A program made the translations under genes and the position numbers. DNA of 64,000 bases, taken from contig JAIXMQ010000032.1 in NCBI GenBank assembly GCA_025716855.1, positions 124,001-188,000 of the forward strand, written 5' to 3'. The stretch's first letter is position 1. Each line of letters begins with the position of its first letter. Shown one piece after another: positions 46,417 through 55,997 of this stretch. The notes under the pieces were generated by a model. The model saw only the letters and a list, made by a program, of their open reading frames with translations, ran no database searches and had not been told where the DNA came from. The DNA comes from Pilaira anomala. Taxonomy: Eukaryota; Mucoromycota; Mucoromycetes; Mucorales; Mucoraceae.

Positions 46417-48268
46417 CCAGAAAAAGAAAAAAAAAGGTATGTATGTGAAGAAGAAGAAGAAGAAAAGAAAAAAAGATTGCATTAAAAAAAAGTTTCATGT
46501 CTCGTCATATTTTTTTGTTTGTTTCAATCGTTCTATACTTGTTTGGGAAATTTTTATTTTTTGGTGGGCAAATGACAGTTTTTATACGTCAGTTTGTTTG
46601 GCGTTCACATTATTTATACTTTTCCAATTTTGCGATTTTTTTTCAAGCTCCCAATTGTTTGACGCCAATTTGACGGTCAGTCCAATTGCTTGACAACAAG
46701 CCTTATTCCCCCCCCTGAATTTTCCTTCTTTACCAATACTGTCACTTTGACACTAGTGCACTAACAGAACTATGTAAACTCATTCACACTTTTTAAGCTC
46801 TTTCAACGAAGATATTTGTAAAAAAAAAAAAAAAAAAAAACTGATATTGAAATGTTAAAACCAAGAAGTTGTATTTGCTTAAATTTTTCAAAACTTATCA
46901 AAGCTTCTGTTTCTTTAGCTTTCTAGATCAAAGAGGAACCATGCAATTGGACCCTACTGTATTACCTTCAGACGCTTGTTGAAGAAGATCCTGCAATCTC
47001 CTCTCTTTTTTTTCCCTACTAGCTGACTCCACCAGCGAACGTGGTTGCTGGTTCAGTGGCCGAGACTAAAGTGAACGCGATAGTCACTTATACAAGCGTT
47101 AGTTCGCGTTTTGTCTTCACCGTTCTAAAGTAATAATCGAATTTTTTGTAGAATTCAAGAGTAAAAAATTCAAAGCGTTTTTCAACCTTCTTCGTGGAAC
47201 ACGCGAAAAGAATAGCGACAAGTACGATGAAGTACAATAATCAAAAGGTAACCTGCATTCTGATTATCTCGTGTTCATGTTATCTGAGCAGTTTATAGAG
47301 TGTTTCGATGGCAGATGAATAGGAGGAGGAGTAAGACGGGAAGCGCTTTCTTGAGCCAGAATAACATCAAACTGGGCTTGATTTATTCGGTCGTAGTAAA
47401 GGAAGGAACGGGCAAAAGAAAGACTTCGAAGACACCTAGTGTTTTGTATTTCATAATCTTTCTGGGCGTGAAGCTCAGTAGGAGAGGATGTCGAATTTGG
47501 GATCTTTAAGAGAGTCCGGGTGGTACGGGCCATAATCACGAGCAGGTACAGGAGAGACTGGCTTGAAAGCAATGAATCTCCAGTTGAAAGACAAGTAGGG
47601 GTTGACCGATGGTCGATATAAATACAGGGCTGATGGTTTAATTTGCGGAAACGGCTTTTCTGGTACGGAGATTCTTTTAACATAGGATTCTTCTGAATAT
47701 GGCTGTAGCGACAACAACAGCATAGGTCAGTTTTGACCATGACAAAGGAATGTTTGGTTTGCTTTTCTATGATGCGAACTGTTGCCCAAAAATACGACAA
47801 AGGCACAATTGACACGTTCAGAAAGTTAAAGATTCTGTGGTATTTACCTGTCTCTTCGCAAGAGATTACTTTTCATAAAATAAATAATATAGTTATCGCT
47901 ATATTAATAAAAAGCACAATTAACCAATTACTACTTGTCAATATGTACAAACAGTCCATAAATAGATACTGTCTTAGTATAAAAGGTAGTTTTTAGCTCC
48001 TGCAGTTATTTGTTCTCGCTCTCTTGTTTTTTAACTAAATAAAGATTATAAGAAATCTCATCATATTTCAAGTCTTTCTCCCATTTTTATTAATTTACAA
48101 GATAATCTATCGCCTACTACAGATGTATAGAAGATAAATATATCATTTTATTGATAAAAATAAAAGGAAAAAAAAAATTAATGACTGATCCATAACTTCA
48201 GTTTTCATACAAGAATAGTTTTTCTATTTTTTTTTTTTTTTTAGGCAGCTTTCTTTTCTTTACCAAAT
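46417..48268. other. 1.85-kb spacer with a frameshifted relic
   Basis: Upstream of the tricalbin-like gene. 46960..47230 is less A+T-rich than the surroundings and contains a possible hairpin CCAGC...GCTGG (47031..47050) and the pair AACGCGA/TCGCGTT (47074..47110). The frameshifted relic at 47264..47815 is listed separately. The rest is A/T-rich with no gene. Confidence 0.45.
47264..47815 (-). pseudogene. Frameshifted gene relic, unknown family
   Basis: Two overlapping minus-strand frames each look coding over different parts. The frame 47723..47475 reads SLQPYSEESYVKRISVPEKP, YLYRPSVNPYLSFNWRFIAF and PARDYGPYHPDSLKDPKFDI before its stop. The other frame, ending at 47264, reads ELHAQKDYEIQNTRCLRSLS and FARSFLYYDRINQAQFDVIL after about 47490. 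A single indel around 47485..47495 would explain the switch, as there is no splice donor/acceptor pair between them. Start and family are unknown. The local base composition is richer in G+C than the flanks, as for other coding regions here. Confidence 0.42.
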
Positions 48269-48802
48269 ATGTCTCGTTGGAATAATTTACCTGCAGATAT
48301 TCTACTAATGGTTTTCCAATATGTTGCAAGCAAGAGAGATATAACAATCATGAGGGGCAGGGACATTACAATCACCTCATTTGATTATTTACAACTTACA
48401 TGCAAACAATGGAACCAAGTAGCTCGCTATGTTTATCAAAAAATAAAACGTCAAGTATTGATCACTGGACATGATCTCTCAATTGATACGCCGGAGACAT
48501 ACTTAAGAAACATCATTTACAGTCTTTATGGTAAACATTCGAATTATTACACCACCTTTTTCAAACTGGTTGACAATGTAAATAATGTGCGCTACACTAT
48601 GTCTTTTTTATATGATCCTCCTTGGTGCTTTCATGATGTCAGTAAAAATCTATTTGAATCCAAAAGAAACCTCTTCCCCAATGATGAGCCTTATATTTAC
48701 ATTCGATGTAAGAGCTTTGATAATATCTATATAATACTCGATGGTAGTAGAACACTTCATATCAAACCTAAGCAAAAGAAGAACAACCCATATCAGACCT
48801 GA
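48269..48802 (+). CDS. Short F-box-like protein, possibly truncated
   Basis: Single-exon frame of 177 aa. The N-terminus MSRWNNLPADILLMVFQYVA to TCKQWNQVARYVYQKI is an F-box-like module (about 5-60), the Skp1-binding part of SCF ubiquitin ligases. Mucoralean F-box proteins of this style usually run to about 500 aa with a repeat region; here only about 115 residues of A+T-rich sequence follow (LLYDPPWCFHDVSKN is the most protein-like). The end repeats the words CATATCAAACCTAA and CATATCAGACCT, continuing past the stop at about 48824..48840. It may be a truncated member of an expanded family. A lone short gene in a gene-poor stretch fits that. Confidence 0.5.
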   Translation: MSRWNNLPADILLMVFQYVASKRDITIMRGRDITITSFDYLQLTCKQWNQVARYVYQKIKRQVLITGHDLSIDTPETYLRNIIYSLYGKHSNYYTTFFKLVDNVNNVRYTMSFLYDPPWCFHDVSKNLFESKRNLFPNDEPYIYIRCKSFDNIYIILDGSRTLHIKPKQKKNNPYQT

Positions 48803-49328
48803 AAAAAAAAACAATACCTAACAGTTCATATCAAACCTAAAAATTAAATAAAATAGCTATTCCCTTCTACTTTTTTTTTATGAACAGCGATGTATTTATC
48901 TGCTACACTAAATCTCAAGCTGTCCTTATTTTAAATCTACTTAGATATCAAATCTTTATAGATTGTAAAAGAACCAGAAAAACATAAAAATAATAATAGT
49001 ATAAATACTTTATACTTTTCATTACAATAAAAATTTAATTTGCCTTTGTCTTAAACTGAAACATTTAACTTTAACTTGATTTTTTTTTACTGATCGTTTC
49101 TTTACTTTTATTTTGCATCTAAATTCCCTCTTGAATACTAAATAAAACCTTTATTCATTGTAAAACTACATACTCTTTTCTCTATTTTATTAAGTCGTTC
49201 TGCTTGTCATCAACAGGAACTGGCGCTCACTTTTTAACTTTTATTTCTATTCTTTACCACAACATCTTTTGATTAACACATCATTTAAAAATAAATTTCA
49301 ATGGTCCAGAAGTGAAAAAAATCACATA

Positions 49329-49521
49329 AACATCTCACGAAATTATCAATAGAAGCAAAAAGTGCTGACTGTGAGATTCGAACTCACGCCTCTTGCGAGA
49401 CCGCAACTTGAGTGCGGCGCCTTAGACCAACTCGGCCAAATCAGCATAATATGATTCTTTGAATCATTTAATAGTATATATATTGTAAAAATAAGCTACA
49501 GTCACATGATATTCACGTGAT
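49329..49521 (-). repeat. Inverted duplication, copy 1 (with tRNA-Leu)
   Basis: Reverse complement of 55702..55894, same length (193 bp). The tRNA and about 34 bp after it are identical; the 76 bp before it are alignable with equal spacing, including ATCACGTGAATATCATGTGAC at the outer end (differences about 15 in the middle). Confidence 0.9.
49363..49445 (-). tRNA. tRNA-Leu(CAA)
   Basis: 83-nt class II tRNA read on the minus strand, starting GCTGATTTGGCCGAGTTGGT. Acceptor stem GCTGATT pairs with AGTCAGC (one G-T), discriminator A. The anticodon loop holds CAA (GCACTCAAGTTGC), there is a variable arm TCTCGCAAGAGG, and the T loop is TTCGAAT. No intron is present, whereas the yeast gene for this tRNA has one. 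A T5 run (minus strand, plus 49357..49361) right after the gene is a Pol III terminator. Identical to the copy at 55778..55860. Confidence 0.97.
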
Positions 49522-50870
49522 TAGTACGTGGTTTTGGTCCTCTTCAACAATATTAATGAAACAATTCCTTTCTTATGGATTCATACACACTCACTATGTA
49601 TTTTATCATTCATTATTATTTGAATAATGTTATCAGTTTTTTGTATAGAGAGCCAGTAAAACCAGCCACTTAATTTCTTTATTAACTGTATTTCCTGGTA
49701 CCCACTTTATTAGCAGTTAGAGAGATTATTATCAATTATTTGAAATAAACTACAATAGTTGAGTGATGGTTATGAGAAGCAAAAGTAATATAGGTTGTGA
49801 TGATTACCTATCAAACTCACTGTATTCGAATTTATGTTATTTAATAAGATCACATATATAGGCTAAAAAAAAAAGAAAAAAAAAAGTTTATGTATAATAA
49901 TATTTCTATGTTTTTACCAAATTTGATTTTATTTTACTGTTTAAATTGTCGATACGAGCAAGATGTTGGACATCGTAGATTGTTTTGTATACCATACAGT
50001 AAATAATTGATAAACTCTATGAGCTGCATTGTTGCAGATCTGAATATTTTCAGGTAAACAGCAGAAAATTGTATGTTTCGTTTAACATGATGAAAAAGCT
50101 GTTCTTAGCTCATTTAGTGAATTATTTAGAATTTTTGAGCAGTCAATCAACAAATAAATCTTAAGAAAAAACGTTCAGAAAGAGAAAACGACAAACAATC
50201 CTCCCATTTCAAATTGTCAACTACAATAAAAATATTGTCCACTGTTCAAGAAGACTAATATTAACGATTGATATTGACATCCTTTTTTCAAAAGGTATTC
50301 TGTAATATAAAAGAATCAAATGTTGATCAACAAAGTTTTTGTTTATCAAAAGTTTTTTCAGTCAATTATTACATGTGAATAAATATAAACTAGTTCCTGG
50401 AAAAAAAAAAATAATAGGTATATCTTCTTGATTTGCTGGGTTTTTCCAATAACGTGGTTTTAATCGATTATTGAATATAATTTTTTTTTTTTCTGTGATT
50501 TATTATAATAAAACTTGGGGGGTGTATTATCGGGACAGAATTCTTATCTTCACATCAAAAACTTCTTTTAGTCTATTTAAATTTTTTTTTGTAAGTAGTT
50601 TATTTTAGTGTTATCTAACAAATATGTTATCAAAAAGATCTCTTTAAAAGGAAATATGTAAAAAAAAAAAAAGGGTTCACTCGGATTAACTGGAAAACTC
50701 GGGATAAATGGATCACTTTTTTTTTGCAAAGACTATAATAAAAAAACTTTCTAACTACATGTGTTATGGGATAACACGGGAAAAAATTGGTAAAACTTAT
50801 AAATTTTTAAAAAAAAATGATTTTAAAATGAAATCTATGAATTGTGTATTGTAATGAAGTGTAAAGAGTT

Positions 50871-50872
<2 letters not shown>

Positions 50873-50903
<31 letters not shown>
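50873..50903. repeat. (GA)n microsatellite
   Basis: About 15 GA units just downstream of the thioesterase gene. Confidence 0.95.
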
Positions 50904-50907
<4 letters not shown>

Positions 50908-50959
50908 GAAGGGTATGGTATGACTTTCTATGCTAGTTTTTTTTTCTTGGAGGGATGAT

Positions 50960-52586
50960 TTAGATACTGTTATGAGACATCAAACCCAACAATTGTTCCT
51001 TGGCTTGACTACCTTGTTGACGTCTTCTTTTACCTGTAAAATATTAAAAAAAATATATAAATGATGAGTAAACATAATTCAAGTTTCAGTGTAACAATCA
51101 TTTGTCATTCTAAATTACCTTCAATATATAACATGCTTTCAGCATAGGTTCTTGGCAAGATATCACGTACTGGTTTACCATGAGAAGTAAGAGAGAAATG
51201 GAAAGTATTGGTGATATCCGTCGTACCTGCCTGAACATCTGTCACTTCGGCAGACACACTCACTTGGAACGATGTACCTTGAGAGTAAATAATTTGTGAA
51301 TGCAAATTCAATAAAGACCCAACAGGTACAGGCTTCTTAAAGATAATCTCATCCAAAGATAACAATCCAACATTTGTCTTGGCAAACACGGAGCCGGTAG
51401 CATGAGCTAATTCATAAGCGCGTCGCATCAAGTAACCACCAAATACCTTGTTATGAATATTACGATCTTGAGGTTGCATAATAAATACACTTTGCATTGT
51501 CATGTCTTCCATCCAGGCTGAGTTCTCGGGTCTGGCTTCTTTTTTATCTGCATACTTCAAATAGACATCATGAAGTGTCAAACGTTCCTCAGCTGTCGGT
51601 GCTGCTTTACTAAGATCAGATTCACCTGCAAGTCTCTTACGAGATTTACAGTCTTGTGCGTATTCGGCAAGCTTCTTTTCTTCATCTGTATTGGTAATAA
51701 GAGGATTGACTCGAACTGATTTACCTGTAGTAGAATCTACTGCAACCATTGTAAAACGAGCAAATAAGACAGTGTTGGGTGTAGGCTTAGCCATGAAATC
51801 ACTAGGAGGGAAAACGCTGGATTCATTTACAGAAGGATTATATTTAGGAATTGTCTCCAGCTTTACAAACACTAAATAGTAAAAATATATATATATATAT
51901 AAGTTGATCTATTCCATATATATATATTTTTTTTTTTTTTTAATTCTTTATTATCTTACCTTCCATACTACTTTTACCAACATAGGCAACATGACCGGAA
52001 AGCTTAAAGTCTTCAACGGTATTAGGCATAAGTAATTCCATACGATCAACACTTGCAGTTACAACCGTAAGGGGAGGTCCCTCGATAAAGGTATCGACAT
52101 GCTTGTATGAAATAGCACCAGCCAATGCATCCATATCCTCTAAAATCTTACCGATTCTAACTTTACCACCTGTAGTAATATATTCATCCAATAAAGCAGG
52201 AGTAGACTTGAAAGGAAGGTATTCTTCCATATAACTGTCAGACATGGTCTTTTTGACTGACGTTTGTTGATACTGAGTAGGTGGATAATCTAAAGATCTC
52301 TTGTTTTCTTTTTCTAAAATCTTGTCCATCCAAAAAGCAACAGGACGAACTGTATATACCTTGTCTAAAAATAGAGAATCATTTTTTTTTTTTTTTAGTT
52401 ATTTGATTTCATATATAAAGAATAAAGTAACTTACTGGTAACTGATGTTTGTTGGGAATAGTCTTCATCTGCTTCAAATAAGGAAGCTTGTGCGCCTCGA
52501 ATTTGACGTGTGCTAGAAGCTAAAAAAGCTCTTTGCTTACCAATCGTACGAGCGAATGAAACGGGTTTAATAAGAGAACGCAACAT
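50960..52586 (-). CDS. ACOT9-like acyl-CoA thioesterase, mitochondrial
   Basis: Double-hotdog enzyme hydrolysing acyl-CoA to fatty acid and CoA. Exons 52436..52586, 51960..52364, 51119..51871 and 50960..51033 give about 460 aa, close to human ACOT9 (about 440). The N-terminus MLRSLIKPVSFARTIGKQRA is a basic presequence. Hotdog 1 includes GKVRIGKILEDMDALAGAIS and GHVAYVGKSSMEG. Hotdog 2 includes IMQPQDRNIHNKVFGGYLMR, ELAHATGSVFAKT and VPVGSLLNLHSQI. The N-x-H-x3-FGG-like loop (NIHNKVFGGYL) is the active-site element. The tail KRRRQQGSQAKEQLLGLM is basic. Acyl-chain preference cannot be predicted. Confidence 0.9.
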
Positions 52587-55218
52587 GAGTTTTTGATATA
52601 TATGTAAAAAAGAGAGAGAATGATGTAAAAAAAAAAAAAAAATTTGAAAGCTTCACTCTATTTATATGCTAAAAAAAAAAAAAAAAAAAATAGATTAGTT
52701 GCCTTCTTTAGATCGTTAAGCCTCGGAAAGCCGATCGGTTCGATACCAAAGAGGTACTTTAAATGGAAAGTGCTCCGGTAATCAATTGAGTGTAAAAGAG
52801 GTACGGTTAAGGAATTCAGCCAATGAATGTGCAAATAAGGTAATTCACCTTTACATTTGGTTCCTATCAATTTAAGCTCCAATACATTCACTTCCAATCA
52901 AACGTTAAATCGGATAATCAGAAAATTTTTACTTGCGAAAGAAAGATATCGGATCCAAAAAGATAGTAGATTACAAAAATACTTTCATTATTTGAGATTC
53001 TCAATTTTTATTTTTTTATTTGCTTTATAAATACATCCTCAATAATAAAATTCTTATCGTACTTTTGAAAGATTTTCAACAAACTTATCAAAAAAAAAAA
53101 AAAAAAAAAAAGATTCAATTAATCTATGAGAACCTTCCGCCAGTGGTTCTTTTTTTCTTCACATGCAACCCCACAAAAACAGGGTTTTTTTTTTAGTTTG
53201 ATGAGCATGATTAATCGCCTTTTTTTTTTCATTGTGTTCTTTTCCTTTTTTCTTTATCTTTTTTTTTTTCAAAACCCAAACCTTTCCTTTCCAAGCCATA
53301 TACCTATCCTTTCAATATATTCTTAATCTCTTGTTTGGATATATGTATATATCTTTATCTAGAGAAGATCACCAGAAAAATTCCTAGAGAGATTTCAGAC
53401 TTAGTGTACATCCAATGGCACAAAAGAGCTGAATGAAAAAATATATCAAGTCTCCCAAGATGTTGAGAAGTTTCAGCCGGAAATTGATCGAGGACTTCAA
53501 ATTAAATGTTGAAGGCCTTAATATTGTTAGTTTTATCATCAGTGATAAGTTAAGATTGCAAATAGAAACCGAGACTTTATTAAATGTTCTTCAATATGAC
53601 CGGCCTTGACAACTAGTATGATGCCATTCAAGTATGGTTCTGTTGGGCTGTTTTGTATCATTCTAAAAGACATATAATGCCAACCAAAGTCAAACAGGCA
53701 CCCTCCTGCATTGAAATTAACATACAACGCTACCAAAATTCTAAAGAGTAGTGTTAATTACATTGATGATGCTTGTAATAATGGTGAGAGTGAGGGAAAC
53801 TCCCCTTATTTTCCCCCACCATTTCAAGCAATTACCGAGCAGTCAAATATCAAGAGATAGCGAGTTGATGAATAGCTGACTATTACCCTTTTTTCTATCT
53901 TTTTTCCATATGAATTATCTTTTTTTTTTCTCTCTTTATAAATATTACCTTTCACTTTTTTTACATATTCGGTGTACAATAACATGTTCCTGAAAAAGGA
54001 TTATTTAATTTTAAGGGTACAACTGTTATTCGGTTTCCTTTAATTTCATCAGGTTATAGTTTCTGGTGCAATCCAGATAAAATTACTTGCAGTACATGTA
54101 GAAAGTACCTATCTACATCTAGCAAAACCACAACCAAGGGAATGATCAATTGGTAAGAGCATTTGCTATTGAGTTTTATTACACAATGAACTACTCTATG
54201 ATAAAACTACATAAAAAAAGGTATATCCTACCACTGACAACATGTATTATACGCGTTTTAAAGTTGTCTATACCTTTATACGACCTCTTTTCTGGATAAT
54301 GTATGTGGAAAAACGTAAAATTAAGAAGATGGTATTGATACGGAGGATTCATGTTTTTATTTTTGAAGAGAAAGGGAAAGAAAAAGAAAGAACAAAAAAA
54401 AAAAGAATGGCATGTGAAGCAAAAGAAGTCAATAACAATCATGTGAATAACAAACTATTTTGGGACTACCACTACATTACAGTGGCAAAAACTTATGTTG
54501 CATTTCGTATTTGCTAACCTTCATTACGTTCCAGTACGAAAGGTCTTGCTATTGCATGAATAGACTATATCTTTTTTTTTCAGCCAATCAAATCATTACA
54601 AAAAAATCTTGGAGAAACGAAAAAAAAAGTGAGATTTGGAATCCGAGTTTTTTCTTGTTCAATTAAAGTCTCTGAATATCAGCTATTTTACTATACAATA
54701 TGATAATCAAACGATGCAGAATTTGAAGGCGCATATATCTATGTATTTAAAAGTATATACTTGGATGTAAAAAATATACTTCCCCTAACAAAAACTGTTT
54801 TTTTGTTTTCTTTCAATAAACATATATTCTTATAATTATTTTACTTTTATTTTTACACCATTAGAAAGAGCTTTAAATTCTACATCTAACTCTGCTAAGA
54901 ACCTATGGTTTAAAACGTCTTTAAGTCAAAGATATATCCATATTTCTGATTTTTGAAAAAATGCAAAGGGGGTTGCCAGGCAAAAATTTTCTAAAAAAAG
55001 CTGCATTTTGATTGGCTGATCTAGTCTATCTTAACTTCATCGTAAAAAAATTGTACCTTTTCATTTACTTTGCATTACTAACTACTCTCTTTGCTTAAAA
55101 ATATATACGTTAAATCTCTAGTTAAAAGCTACAAAGACGACTTGGAATTCTTAATGCATTTATGGCAAATTATATATTCTATCAAAAAATGCATAACTAG
55201 AAAGATTTTTTTATTAAA

Positions 55219-55350
55219 TTATTCTTTTTTAACTTCTACTTTGACTGTAGTAGAAGTAGTAGTAGGAGGGGAGGAGGTTTGAAAGAGTTGTCTGTACAAG
55301 TTATCTGTCTTTTCTTTCACAAACTCTCTCACTTGAGCTACTTCAGGTCC
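55219..55350 (-). pseudogene. Isolated exon-like C-terminal fragment
   Basis: On the minus strand, after an AAACAAAG acceptor-like site (about 55351), 43 codons read GPEVAQVREFVKEKTDNLY, RQLFQTSSPPTTTSTT and VKVEVKKE to a stop at 55219..55221. One frame upstream (VEQATE) is cut by an in-frame TAA. It looks like the last exon of a gene with a helical segment and a Ser/Thr/Pro linker, but no upstream exon was found. Family unknown. Confidence 0.3.
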
Positions 55351-55701
55351 CTTTGTTTATTCAGTGGCTTGTTCAACTGTAGAGTATATACAATAAAACT
55401 ACATTTTTATCAACCGAGCTAATGCTCACTTTATTTACACATCTAAATTAAAAATAAAACATAATATGTAGATTAGTAATTCATTATTGATAAAGATGGA
55501 GTGATGAGTTGCTGATAATACGTGGTGAAACTCCACAACAGAACTATATACCGATAAATACCTTCCATAGAAAAGACTGTCAAGATAAGAGCATCATTTC
55601 ATCTGAATGGGTGATGTTGTACAATGAATTTATTATACCAAAACGTTTCTGCGTATACCAGTAATAACACAATCGATCATGAGAGCTTATATCATGTGTA
55701 T

Positions 55702-55894
55702 ATCACGTGAATATCATGTGACCTAAGTGTAATTTATTAATATATATACTATTATTTGATTGGAAATATCATATTAAGCTGATTTGGCCGAGTTGGTCTA
55801 AGGCGCCGCACTCAAGTTGCGGTCTCGCAAGAGGCGTGAGTTCGAATCTCACAGTCAGCACTTTTTGCTTCTATTGATAATTTCGTGAGATGTT
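55702..55894 (+). repeat. Inverted duplication, copy 2 (with tRNA-Leu)
   Basis: Counterpart of 49329..49521 in the opposite orientation, 6.2 kb away. Equal distances from the CACGTGA...CATGTGAC block to the tRNA (56 bases) in both copies show one duplicated unit. Confidence 0.9.
55778..55860 (+). tRNA. tRNA-Leu(CAA)
   Basis: Identical in all 83 bases to the copy at 49363..49445, with anticodon CAA, a long variable arm and no intron. A T5 Pol III terminator follows at 55862..55866. Confidence 0.97.
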
Positions 55895-55997
55895 CATTTA
55901 TTTATCAAAGTTTACAGGATTATTATTTTATTGATTTAGATATGATAATAAAATCAACAAACAAACTTATATACTATTTTTCGTCGCATATATTTCT

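Larger units (their letters stand above)
48803..50959. other. 2.2-kb spacer carrying a tRNA gene
   Basis: Highly A+T-rich. Holds tRNA-Leu (49363..49445) inside a 193-bp inverted duplication and a GA microsatellite (50873..50903). No protein gene seen. Confidence 0.55.
52587..55997. other. 3.4-kb spacer with tRNA-Leu and exon-like fragments
   Basis: Very A+T-rich. A minus-strand frame at 53739..53539 (YVNFNAGGCLFDFGWHYMSF; NSPTEPYLNGIILVVKAG) looks partly protein-like but is isolated. An exon-like tail lies at 55219..55350 and tRNA-Leu at 55778..55860. A short purine-poor palindrome-like word GGGAAACTCCCC/TTTTCCCCCACC is near 53795..53820. No complete gene seen. Confidence 0.45.

Noticed and set aside
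46417..46482. Upstream start of the tricalbin-like protein
   Set aside because: The extra residues are a poly-Phe stretch from T-run DNA; MADIVNF at 46416 is a better start.
47300..47509. Plus-strand frame opposite the 47.3-kb relic
   Set aside because: The minus-strand frames have better protein texture; this one is basic and Ser-rich in the manner of an antisense frame.
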